From assembly GCA_019095985.1 (NCBI GenBank), contig CM032660.1, positions 54,637,625-54,701,624 of the forward strand: a stretch of 64,000 nt of DNA. Reading direction: 5' to 3'. The position numbers and the translations under genes are program-made. Under the pieces are notes generated by a model. It saw only the letters and a list, made by a program, of their open reading frames with translations, searched no databases and was not told the origin of the DNA. This stretch comes from Streblospio benedicti (Eukaryota > Annelida > Polychaeta > Spionida > Spionidae). Numbering within the stretch: the stretch's first letter is position 1; every line of letters begins with the position of its first letter. Shown in pieces: positions 44,794 through 57,600 of the stretch.

Positions 44794-45155
44794 TAAATCC
44801 TGTGGTATTATTGAGGGAGGGCGGGGACTTGTTAATCCTGTGGTATTATTGAGGGAGGGCGGGGACTTGTTAATCCTGTGGTATTATTGAGGGAGGGCGG
44901 GGGCTTGTTAATCCTGTGGTATTATTGAGGGAGGGCGGGGGCTTGTTAATCCTGTGGTATTATTGAGGGAGGGGGGGGGCTTGTTAATCCTGTGGTATTA
45001 TTAAGGGAGGGGGCGGGGACTTGTTAATCCTGTGGTATTATTGAGGGAGGGCGGGGGCTTGTTAATCCTGTGGTATTATTGAGGGAGGGCGGGGGCTTGT
45101 TAATCCTGTGGTATTATTGAGGGAGGGCGGGGACTTGTTAATCCTGTGGTATTAT
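44794..45155 (+). repeat. 38-bp G-rich minisatellite
   Basis: About nine to ten nearly identical units of AATCCTGTGGTATTATTGAG followed by GGAGGGCGGGGACTTGTT. High identity implies recent homogenisation; the strand is G-rich. Confidence 0.95.
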
Positions 45156-45485
45156 TCAGACTTGTACGTTTGTTATATTGACAGTCTGATGAAGGTCTAA
45201 GTTTTTAGCTGTTAATATCCTTGGTTAAAGTAATAAACTGTATATTTGTGCATAATATATCATAATAGATTCGTCTCCACTATAATTTCCTATCTTATTT
45301 ATGTGCTTTCTAAACGACCTCGGTCTATAAGTGTGTTAGATGCTGCAAAATGTCTAATGACGAAATGTGTAAACGCGATTTGCAACCACTGAAATAGACT
45401 AATAGAAAACCATGACTACAAGAGTGACCATATGGTAACAGTCGTTCTGACCACCAAACCAGCAACCTGACCACTCTCACCAATT

Positions 45486-45965
45486 ATGATAGAACCTCTC
45501 TATTAGGACCATCTTTGGGACCAGTGTCAGGTGGTCTCAATGGAGGTGGTCTCTATAGAGAGGTTCCTTTTGGTAGCTTTATGAAGTGATGGGACCGTGA
45601 CAAGTGGTCTTATCATAGAGGTGGTCTCAATAGAGAGGTGGTCTTAATTGGAGGTTTTACTGTACTCAATAAAGAGATGGTCTCTGTACAGAGGTTCTGT
45701 TTGGTAGCTTTATGGAGGTTTTAGGACCGTGAAAAATGGTTTTATTATGGAGGTGGCCTCTATAAAGAAGTGGTCTCTATACAGAGGTTACCTTTGGTAG
45801 CTTTATAAAGGTTTTGGACCTTGACAAGTGTTTTTCTTTTTCTTTCTAGAGGTGGTTTCAATAGAGAGGTACACGTCTCAATAGAGAGGCGGTCTCAATA
45901 GAGAGGTGGTCTCAATAGAGGGGCGGTCTCAATAGAGAGGTACACGTTGGAGGTTGTACTGTCAC
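45486..45965. mobile_element. paired-repeat MITEs, multiple copies
   Basis: About two and a half copies: GGACCATCTTTGGGACCAGT, TTTGGTAGCTTTATGAAG, then a run of AATAGAGAGGTGGTCTC units to GGAGGTTGTACTGT. Confidence 0.8.
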
Positions 45966-47204
45966 TGGTCTACAATTAGCGCGTTACGCGTCTCTCGGTT
46001 TACGTCGTCGCCACCTGGCAGGTGCAAGGTGTAGGTGCTCGCACCTGCACCTCGCTGCTGCACTTAGACTGTTACACAACACACAATGTGCTGTGGTGAA
46101 ACAACAACACACTTGTGACTTCAAACATGGGTTTGTTTGTTTTTGTTGTTTTTCGTTGTGACAAGTTGACAAGTAGAGATGACCGCGGTGTGGTCACTGT
46201 AGTGTTAACGTTCAGCGCGCAATGGGCAGTTGGATTAATCTTCCAAAATCAACGTTGTTCCTAATGCTTCCAATGGATAAGAGAGTTGTCATAAAACGCA
46301 CCTTTCAATGATCGTCGTTCATAGTGACATTTCACTAGGGATTGAAGTGCGAAAAGGTGACTAGAATTTCCAGTTTGAGTGAAACCGTGGATTGTGAAGG
46401 AATAGCACGTGCTGTTGTATAATTTCTGTCATGTGTTTTGTATTGTGATTTGTCTGTCTGTTGTGGATATGGATTAATTCATTTTATCCTAAAGGATTGG
46501 ATTAACCTACCACAGCATATGACAGCAGCTGACAGACACTTGTACATACTAGATCGTAGACCGAAATGTTTGTTTACATGGAAAAGCTCTAAATTGATTT
46601 TTATCCCATGTACATGTATTTTATCCCGATCAGTTCAAATGGTTCAAGTGGAATACTGATTGGTTATAATTCAGCACGCACGGAATAAGGCAAAAGTCGA
46701 GTGGCGAGAGGATAATCAATATACGCTGAAACGGCCGCCGCAGCCACTGTTGTTGTTGTAGCAGTTGAAAAATCCTATAAACCTGGATGGAGTTGACTAA
46801 TTTCAGTTCATTGGTTTCAAATACTGAGTAATTTCACTATTGATGGACACGAGGATACTCAATTTGGTAGTGAGATTCACCGTCTGATACACGACCTGGC
46901 AAAGTTCACTTTTCACCTGACAAAGTTACCCTGGGAGAGAGAGAAGCAGGGATAATGTGTAATATGGTAACAAGTTATAGATCAGAACATAATAATCAGG
47001 CATATGCAAGCTGTTTTGTTTTGGATATTACAGATGGTCTTATTTTGATATCTGGTTTAGTCTAAAAACAAAATCTATTTATTTTATTATTCTGAATTTA
47101 CTATGATATTTCCCTGAAGAGGACATTTGTGTGTTGAAACATTGGATATAATATTGTTTTGAATAAAAATAATAAACTTTCAAATTACTCTAAATTATTC
47201 TTCA

Positions 47205-47560
47205 TTTTGGGGATTCTAAAGTAAATTAGTCTCTAAAACACTACAGAATCAGACTAAACCAAAGGTCATGATAATCATTAGGCATCATAGTTCTAAATAA
47301 GGCAATGATCTGTCTTTATATGTAATGACGTCACTTGTGACTCCAAGTCAGGGTAGCTTACATACTCTCTGGTGAGATTCAAACCCACGACCCTATGGCA
47401 CCAAATCGCCTAACGCTTCAGGCAATCTCACTAGTCCACTCTGCTTGAGTCTAATGACCTAATTACATATATTGATATACTCCCAACAAGTCCAATAAAT
47501 CATAAATCATTCCAGGTCGTCTTGTTGGGCAGAACGTTCATCAAGTTTTAGAATGTTTCG
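47205..47560. repeat. SINE-like repeat, copy of PLPPR intron 1 start
   Basis: TCTCTAAAACACTACAGAA, AAGGCAATGATCTGTCTTTA and GGTGAGATTCAAACCCACGA match 48620-48925. The reverse B-box suggests a minus-strand tRNA head. Confidence 0.65.
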
Positions 47561-47984
47561 TGCCTTGAGACTTCAATCAAAAGCTACACAGTTTTGCAAA
47601 AGTGTTGTTTTGTTTTTCTTCTTTAAACCTGTCTTGTGCTCTTTGGAATGCTTCAAGTAGAAATATAGAAATTAAGAAAAAAACAAAACTGTTATAGATA
47701 CGGTTTTTGTACCTCTATTTTTCGTACCTCTGATGCTGCTATAATCTAATCATGCTAATGTGTGTTTTCAATGCTATCAGGAACTAAGAGCACCAGACTT
47801 GCTGCGATGAATGAATTACAAATGATTAGGCTTAGAATCAAATTTTATACTATAAAAAATCATGTTATTAAATCTATTGAGACACCTCTATAACAAGATC
47901 ACTTCTATAATAAGACCACTTTTCACGTTCCATGATTAAATCACGGTATTAAATTTGCATCTGATTCAATTCTAATCTCACTGT

Positions 47985-48125
47985 TATGCCAACCAAACAG
48001 ACATAGCTGAAGACCTAGCTTTCCATTTGACTATATCAAGTGGCCCTGATTTAGTCAAATGGAAGCTACGACTTCAGCTATGTCAATACACTGGTAGGAG
48101 CTTGCTTGCCAGAACAGTGAGAGTA
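47985..48125. repeat. inverted SINE tails
   Basis: GCTTTCCATTTGACTATATC and its inverse around GTGGCCCTGATTTAG; the outer part matches 40495-40660. Confidence 0.65.
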
Positions 48126-48167
48126 GAATTGAATTCACAAGCAAACTTTAGAAAAATATATATACAT

Positions 48168-48439
48168 TATTTGTTCTAATAAGCGCAGTGTGCGCATACA
48201 AAAACAAATTTCAGCAAGAAAACGAAAAATTGATAAGCCAACCCCCTTGATCCCACAGAACATGATAACACAATGCGCCCGGATGGTTATGTGGTGATCC
48301 GAATGCAGGCGTGTTATAGTCTACAATATGGCATTGTTGGTGAATTTTTTGCCAAAAAAAGCAAGATTTGTATAATATTTAATCTGCATAAACACGGGGG
48401 TGCGCTTAATGGGGCAGGTGCGCTAATAAGAACGAACAT
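48168..48439 (+). mobile_element. MITE, 'GTATTCGTTCTAATAAGCGC' family
   Basis: ATTTGTTCTAATAAGCGCAG...GGTGCGCTAATAAGAACGAA. It ends about 90 bases before PLPPR exon 1. Confidence 0.7.
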
Positions 48440-48527
48440 GATACAGTTGTTCATATATTTGCATCCAAACCTAGTCATTAATCACGTAGCATTTATCTAC
48501 CAGCCTCGTGTTTTTTGCGTGTTGCAG

Positions 48528-48617
48528 CCTCGCCCGCCGCCGCGTCGTGTCGACAATGAGTGGCACGGTGTTTGGGAACCGCAGTAGACAACGGCCAGGC
48601 TCGCCGTACACAGACAG
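48528..48617 (+). CDS. PLPPR: PLPPR exon 1 (5'UTR end and start codon)
   Basis: Acceptor TTGCAG at 48522-48527, then 28 bases of leader and ATG at 48556 (GACAATGA context). Reads MSGTVFGNRSRQRPGSPYTD, phase 2 out at ACAG|GTGAAT. Coding is from 48556. A polar N-terminus before TM1 fits the family. Confidence 0.65.
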
Positions 48618-51600
48618 GTGAATTATCTCTAAAACACTACAGAACAAGACTTAACCAAATATCATTATCATTAGGTTTTAAACAAGGCAATGATCTCTCT
48701 TTATATGTAATAACTCCAAGTCAGGTTAGGTCACATAGTCTGTGGTGGGATTCGAAACCACGACCCTATGGAACCAAATCTCACTAGTCCACTCTGCCTA
48801 ACCTGACTTGGAGTCATAATCTAATGACCTACATATAATGATATACTCCCAAGTCCAACAAATCATAAATCATTTCATGATCTGCCTTGCTGGGCAGAGC
48901 GTTCATAAAAGGTTAAGAACGATTTGTGTGCGACTTCCAACTATGCAGTGTTTCATTTGTGTTTGTGTGGTTTTTCTATGTACCTGTCTTGTGTAGTTCA
49001 TTCTCGATTCTGATTGGATCAGAGCCATAGTATTGATAGGTCAGTTTATCTCCCTATTTTCTGAATGGAACTGATAACTAGAAATGCCATACAAAACTTC
49101 ACGTAATGCCGTACCCAGACAGGTAGTTCTCCCCGCTCATTCTCCATTCTGATTGGTTAAGAGCCGTAGGAGATCAGGTTATCTCCCTACTGTGTAAACA
49201 CCATCAAGTTAGATAATTTGGTTAAACTGGGGATATAAAAGGCAATGGTCTGTTTTAGCTAATAACGCTAACGCTCACTCGAGCAGGCGTTGACAGCACT
49301 CGTGCAAGCTACCGCTATCTCCACACTAAAACAAACCATTACCCTTATATTCTCCCTGTTCATTCTCGATTCTGATAGGTCAGTTTATCTCCCTATTTTC
49401 TGAACGGAACTGATAACTAGAAATGCCATACAAAACTTCATCTATGGCAACATCCTGGTGGTCAAGGTCATCGCACCACGATCTCGTGATGACTAGTGCA
49501 CTGTGGGAAAAAGGCCATGTGAAGATGGCCGAAAGCTTCAGGTAGCTTCAAAATATTGGTTCAAAAGTTACTTAATATTCGGTATGTAAGGCTCACCAAG
49601 CAAATAATATGATTCATGATTCAAAAGTATAACTCAAGGTGAATACAAAACTTCACGTAATGCGTGCTGGGATGTTCAGAGAAATGCGAGGTGTGTAATT
49701 GTACAGTATATGTCGGCAGAATTATAAAATGAAAACGATAAGGACATTGTTGTACTATGCAATTATAGAAAGGGACACTAAAAAGGATTTTTTGGGCTGA
49801 CAAAAGTCACATTGCGTCGCTTCGGCTCAAGTGAAAGCCTTGTGTCTGTTTTGTTTCTATGTGGGTGTGTATTGTCATTCTGCAAAGTACATTTTTCAGT
49901 CATGAAATGTAAAAATGTCAAGCTTGCTCATTGACTGATATTTTGCATAAATTGTGGATTGAAAGAGATTCATAAACATGGTGTTCAATCAATCTCCAGT
50001 TTTTGTGAGTTATAAGCAGATTTTGTGAGGAAATCAAGAGCTTTTGTGAGGAAAATGTTTACTTTTGAAATCGGCGGTTGGGATTTTCCACTGTAAACGG
50101 GCTAAAAACCATTTCTGAGCACAATGTTTGTCGTCCATGCACTGTAAGAATACTTCTGGCACATACTGATGCAATTTATTTCCACTCACGCTTATAACTC
50201 ACAAAAACTAGAGCTTGATTGAACACTGTGATAAAGATACTTCACACCAAAGGTACATGTAACTGCCAATGACGTGGTGTAAAATGTAAAATTGTGAGAG
50301 CAAGCCATGAATAACTTCTATAATTCACCACATTCAAATTCACATTGACAGTTGCTTTATCGTATCTTGGGTTTCTAACTTTTTTGATAGTAAATATATA
50401 CTCTGCACAGATATTTATACATTGTATATGTATAATTTTTTCCAATGTTATCATTGTATACCGTTGAAAATGTATGGAAATAAAAAGAGACGAATAATCG
50501 CCACGTTTTCAGCAGCCTCGATCTCGCGTCCCTCGGCAGTAAGTCCATCCTCGACGACGACGGCAGCGTTGCCATGGACGCGGCGTTACCACGGCAACCG
50601 CCGCGCCGCGTCAACATCTTCATCCTCTTCATCTTCATCCTCGAGCTGCTGTGTCTAGTCTTTGTTGCTGTTCTCGCTTACTTCCTACGGTACGTGGAAA
50701 TATCAATGCACCATACGCGTTCTGATAAGAGCTCTATTAACAGATTAAATTTAACAAATCTTGCTTTTTTTTGCAAAGATTTCTCCTACCTGATGCCATA
50801 TTGTAAGACAAACACACCGGTATTATTCGGATAACCACATAACCACGCTGGGTGTGTTGTGAAACAATAATCGCGCTTCATGCATTTGAACTTTTATCGT
50901 TCGAAGGAGTGGTTTTGGCGTACGTTTATTAGACAACTCTTGTATTTTTGTTTTGGGTTGAAATTTGTTTTTTGTAAGCGCACTGTGTGGGTATTCGGGC
51001 AAATACGGTAGATGTGTGAGTTTTTATAGTGGGCTGCTCAGTCTGCTCAGGTGACGTTACAGCATTTACACCAGATCATGGTCTCCACTCCCCAGGGAGC
51101 AGGCAGTGAGAGCTGCCTTCTAAGGGACCATTTAGTAATTTATCAGGGTGGAGTAGGAGGATTTTAGGGCAGGCCATGAACTTTTGTCACAATGTTTTGA
51201 GGGAGCTATCAATTTTTTCACAGAAAATTTACCCCTATTGTATAGATTCTGTACTAAAATTTCCTGTTTTTTATATTATGGATTGGATATCCATCAAATC
51301 GGGTTTGGGTTAACTCTGACAATGATAGCGTAAACTGTTAGTGGGTGGGTGGGGGGGGTCATTAATTTCTATCACAGGAAATTGAGGGTGGATTACCATT
51401 TTTTCAGAAATTTGAGGTGGGGCTATCATTTTTTTCATGGCATTTTTTGAAAACCCTCCTACCCCACCCTGTCATAAATACTGAATGGTCCCTAACCGGT
51501 TACGTTACTACACACTATTACATATTCACATATACACTTGCATTGCAAGATCCCCACCTATCTCTAGCTAGCCGCGTAGGTTTCTGATTAGTCACCAATA

Positions 51601-54600
51601 ATGGCCATAGCAAGTTAGAAACCATCTTATTTTCTCAGTCCCAATACAAACCGGTGGCGTGGAGACCATGTGGGTCCCTACTTGGGAGGTGGGCAAGGTT
51701 CAGTGTTTATTGGGTATGGGCATTTTTTACACCATAATAACCCATTAACCTGTATATCGGCTGCTGATTTTGTTACCAGTATTTCAGCAGTGATTTTACC
51801 CGCATGCTCAATTTTGCTCCCGGCAATAATTCAGCGATTGTTTCTGACAACATGAGATCACACACGGGCAGATCCAGGTTTTTGGGAAAGGGCGGCACAC
51901 TTCAGGCATCTCATGGGTTTTGTACGGTCGTTCGATGGCCGACGTCTAAAAAACCTCATGAAAATGAAGTATTTTGGTTAAAAAGGGCCCTTTGCACGCC
52001 CCCTTTCTGGATCTCCCTATGTCAGATAAATCAGTGTTAATAGTAAATAAACACATTAACACAATATGTACATGTACAAACAATAATGTATGTTGTTGAG
52101 AAGTGACTTGGAGGCGTCAATGTGACAGTTTGAATGTAGTAGATCTGCATTTCACAGCTGCAATAATTAGCTAAAACAACCAGGTCCAAAGTTTGCTAAA
52201 AACCAGTGTATTCAATACATGGATACGTAATCTAGTGACTGGCTTTGTAAACTAAATCATACAGTATTGATATATTCTTAGAAATAACTCGTTGTCCTTG
52301 TAAGTAGCCAGTGTTTTTTTAGTGACATTCCATTGGTTCATAGACGCCCGTGGCCATAAACTTGTAACTCGGATAATGAATGATAATGGCCGGTTCAGGT
52401 AACAAGGTGATAATGTGTTACACGTAATAACACGATAATGCACCTGGTGGCGTCTGTACATTAACCCTCTCATTGGTGCTGTATGTGCATTAACCCACTC
52501 ATTGGTGCCTGTTTAGTTTACTGTTCTTCACTATTCTTCACTTCCAAGTTGTGCAATAAAGCTGCACATTTGTCTTTTTTTACTTCTAAGTCACAAATGT
52601 TCATCGTTACTTCCGCTGTATGTTATAAGGCCATTTACAATTGCATTTAATGCCATTTCATACAAAATGTGTATAGCACATAACATTGATGGCTGTTACG
52701 CTGATAAACGATGGATAATGAAGTAAATACATCTATTTGAGGTGTGCATTCTTCATAATAGTGAAGTTTTCAACTTTGTTCCAATCACGGGCCGTCTGCA
52801 AATTTGATTAAGACGGTCTTTTGCCCACAACTTCGTCAATTTTCAAGCTAACTAACATCCAATTACAGATTCATAATCCTCACTCAAATGCCTATTAGGA
52901 GAGTACTTTCCACACATGGCATATGGTAAATTATACTTGAAAATGACCTTTAAATATTTAAAGTTGTGTTTACAGTTAGTCTAAATTACCCGCAACTCAC
53001 AGCAACCATTTTGATGGTGATGTCACAGAGAAATATTAAGTTGGTTGGCGAACCTGAAAATGATGAATTGCATACTAGAACAAAGCCTGTGTTAGATTCT
53101 GCTTGGTGTCTGATGGTCATATACGGGCCGTATCTCCCCAACAATAGTTAGAATACCCTAAGAAATGATACACTTAGTCAGCAGATTGACTACCTGTGGC
53201 CTTTCACAAGACAGCAGGTGTCGGCAGTAAAATGGTGATCACCAATAACTAAAATGTGATGCTTGAATTTGAGATGTCGATTGTGGTGAAAACTCCTGTA
53301 GATTAAAGTGCATCTTCGAAAGTTATCAATGATTTAAAGTCTGTGGTCACAGAGCTGCATTATGTTATTAGACATCAACAATCGCAGCCGGGAATGACAA
53401 ACTTACAATGTGAGATAATGATGTGTTTCTGTTGCCGAGTGGATGGGGAGTTGGACTCGTGACCAGAAGGTCGTGGGTTCGATTACCGGTCGGGTCTGGT
53501 AGTGGGTATTAAGCAAACTCATCCCTAAGCAGTTGTACACTACTCCTTGACACCTACACATTGAATAGGTACAGGTGATTGGGTTGAAAGACTGAATGAT
53601 GGTGTGAGTTATTAGCATTGTGTGCTGAATGTGCTGCCGATGCAAGTGTGTGAGAAATGATCAATTGATGATCAATACATGTGCCAATGACCTGATGTAA
53701 AATACAAAGTGTTGAGAGCAAGACTTCGATCATGACTATAAATCACCCCATTTACATTTGGATAATCTCCTTTTCAATTCAAAACTCCAATAATCATTTT
53801 TGCATTTTTAAAAATAGTTTTAAAACGAAATAGCAAAGAAAAAAACCCAATAGCGATCCTGGCAACAATTGCATTAGTGGTCGGAGCCTCTGACTGTAAG
53901 TAAAATGCACATCAATTAGTCCCGGCCTCAGGCAATAGCAGGATTTAGTGCATTTGAAGTGATGAAAAAGTTTGGTGTGAACTTGAACAAACACTAATGA
54001 CCACAATGACCACAATAACGATAAAACGATAACGATAACGATACATTTATTTCAGCTATGTAAAATTTTACAATTTTACAATCCATAAAATAAAATTATG
54101 TATACAGTATATACATAATAGCTAACATTATTCAAAATTCTAAAATTACACATAATAGAGTTAATGATTTTTAGGCATTAAGGGCCGGGTCATTATTTAA
54201 GCCGTGGGGGGGTCGGAAAAAAACTGGGGGGGTCAGATGTTTGAATTTGAATGTTGTGGGGGGTCAGAAGTTTGAATTTGAATGTTGTGGGGGGGTCAGA
54301 AGTTTCAAAATGGAAGTTGTGGGGGGGGGGGGTCTGAAGTTTAAAATGGAAGAATATGGGGGGGTCAAATATTCTGATTCTTGAAATGTTACTGGGGGGG
54401 TCAAATGTCCAAATTTTGTAAATTTACTGAAAGGGGCGGTGGCAAGCGTTTATATTTCTTAATAAATGTTGGTAGAATGTCCTGATCTTTTTCTTTGGTA
54501 TGTGATCAATCATTTGGTTGTATAAAATATCTTGTAATTTCGTACCTAGTTTAATATGTCTACTCAACACATGCAATTGTATTGCTCATATTTGCCAAAA

Positions 54601-57600
54601 TGCTTTTGACAGAGGATTTTAGTGATTGGATGGAAAACATTTCTTTAAGTATGCCTTTCCAAAGAATTTGTACTGCTTAAAAATATATCAAAGTTAACTT
54701 GTCCTGATATGAAAGGACTGGTGTTATTAATTGAATTTAGTGTTTTTGATAATACCTCATCGGCTCTTATATTAGAGCAATTATCTGAGCCACTGCAAGC
54801 AACTTATGAAATGGAATATGAAACCCTTTATCAAGATTGAATTATATTATGTTTAATTGTCTTTCGACTAACCACTAACTTTTATTTTCGGAAAATGCAA
54901 TATAAATTCTTTACTTTTTTTCTCAAAATAACAGATTGAAGATTAAATCGCTTTCTCTAAAATCAATTAAATAGCATCAGTCCATTTATATCATGACAAG
55001 TTAATATATACAGTTTGTATTACATTTTGTTTATTGCATTTAATAAACTGGGGAAAAACTAGTTTCATTCATTCATAGTTTCATTCATATAGCTAAATAT
55101 TTTTTGCAAATTTGTACAGCAGATATGACAGTACAATGCTATGCTAATACATACACAGGGCATGTGGAAATGGGGGTGTCATATGCTAGGTAAGATATAC
55201 TAAAGTGGGGGGGTCGGAAGTTCATATTTCAGGCATATATTTCAATGTTGGGGGGGTCATATGTTCGATTTGCGAACCCGTGGGGGGGTCATATGTTTGA
55301 TTTACAAACGCGTGGGGGGGTCATATGTTTGATTTGCAAACCCGTGGGGGGGCCAGAAGTTAGAAACACCGATGTCTAGAAAAACTTCCGACCCCCCCAA
55401 TTCTTAAATAATGACTCGGCCCTAAAATTATACAGTGTTCTGTTCCACCTGTTTGATTGACTACAATCAATATAAAATACAGAATTAACAATGGTTCTAA
55501 TTAAAATATTATTACTCTTTTGGATAAGTTGTCTAAAACCATATATCAACTGTCGCTCGATTTCATTAAAAGATTTGACATTATACTGTGACAATAAAAG
55601 CATCACTTCATTCCTATCTATATTTATAAGAAAGTTTTTAAAAACTCTATTATATTCACTCTTTATCTTTCTAAATACCGAAGAAAGTAAAATTCCTCCA
55701 TTGACTTATACAGTAAAAACTTGCACAATACGCTTTAAATAGTTTACATTTGATTTCATTACTGCTAATGTGGAGGTTTGTGGATTGAGCGTCGGCCACT
55801 ATAACATGTCTGCTTTGTCATTACACAATGTGAGGGAAATGTGGTGGGTTATAGTCATGATCTCATGACTGTACAATCTACACCAGGTCATTGGCCCACT
55901 TACCGATCATTTCTCACATACTTGCAAAGGCAGCAATATTCAGCGCCCAATGCTAATCACTCACTCTTTCAACCCAATGACCTGTACCTAATTAACGTGT
56001 ATGTGCCACAGAGCTGTGTGCAACTATTTTAGGATGAGTTTGCTCAACATCCACAACCAGACGCGACTTGGACCATGCTCTTTTGGTCACGTGTCCAACT
56101 CCCTAACCACTCGGCCACAGAAAATTAATGTAGATTAACAAGACATCCCTACCTCCTTTCACCGTTCTGATGCTGACTGGGAAAAACTCTCCATGAGTTT
56201 ACATACGCCTGATTTGAAAGAGAGGCTCACTAACCTGGAATGGTCTAACCATGTAGAGTAATTCGCACAACCAAAAACAAAACTTGACAACTCGCGGGTT
56301 TTTAATTCATCACACAGCCAGAGATAGGATGACAGCACCACTGACTTATACATAGCACAGGCCAATCGTGGTGCACAAGGTCGCACTAAGAACAAACGTT
56401 ATGCTGTGTACTTGGTGATGTCACTGTCACTTTTGCCACACCCTGTACGCCGCAAACACACACACAAACTGCCGGTTATCGAGTAGCGACGGGTAAAACA
56501 GGGAATGTCCTCAACGCAGGAAGAGTAAGCGGGGAAAAACTGAATAACGGAAACTTTTCTCATGCATTAGCTTATAATAATGTAAAAGTAAATGATGTGG
56601 CAAATAAGAGAAACTCTCTACAAAGGAAGGATTTGTGACAGCAAATTGGGTTCCGTTGTTGAGGACTTTTACTGTATCCTTTTATTTGTATTGTACTGGT
56701 GGAATTGTGAGGGGTCTGTATCGTAGTGCTGCAACGATATATCGGACTATTGGTATATCGCTCGTTCAGGGACTAGCAGACGATAATCTGTTAATCTTTT
56801 GAATTATTGCTAAGCAACGCGCCAGGCCGCATAATCATTGCTTATGAGGTGACTGTGTAGTTCAATGGGTGGTGGTAACATTACTTATCTCACCAGGCCG
56901 TAGCTACATATGCGGCAAGGGGGCCATTTTCTCTTATCAAACCCTATTTGAAATGATTTTTTTAAGTTACTTCCCTATCTGAAATAGCTTCAGAAGCTAT
57001 AAAAAGAGGTATGAATTCCAAATTTTTCTTGGAAGAACAATCTTCCAAACTCCTTAAAAAAGCTGTCTGCCTGTTTTGCATCCTAATTCAACATATTTTG
57101 GCTCTGATCTTTTGCAAGTTGCGGGGCTGGTGATAGTGCAATAGGCGGAAACCCGCAGCAACCAAACTGTGCTTAGAATAATAACCAGACAATCCACGAG
57201 AACACGGCTCTATATAAGAATAAGAATAGAATCAGAATTTCAGCATAGATCGCATGTGAAATATGAAATCTGCCAGAGAATGGATAAACATGTACAATAT
57301 ACATGTATATGTGTGTGTAAAAAGATACAATCACAAAATTAACAGCAGAATCTTATAAAATAGGTCATTTAACCATAGTTTTGTGAAATATGAAATATGC
57401 CAGAGAATCGTAAACATGTACAATCATGTATATGTGTGTGTAAAAAGATACAATCACAAAATTAACAGCAGAATCTTATAAAGTAGGTCATTTAACCATG
57501 TTTTTGCACAATCGTGCAATCATACAAGAGTTGCGACTCTACAATGTTGCATATGTTATATTAATGCTATGATACCAAGCATGGAAGCCTGTTGACTGAT

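Noticed and set aside
53428-53490. tRNA gene at 53.4 kb
   Set aside because: Head of a repeated SINE (another full copy at 55850-56112); the cloverleaf is imperfect.
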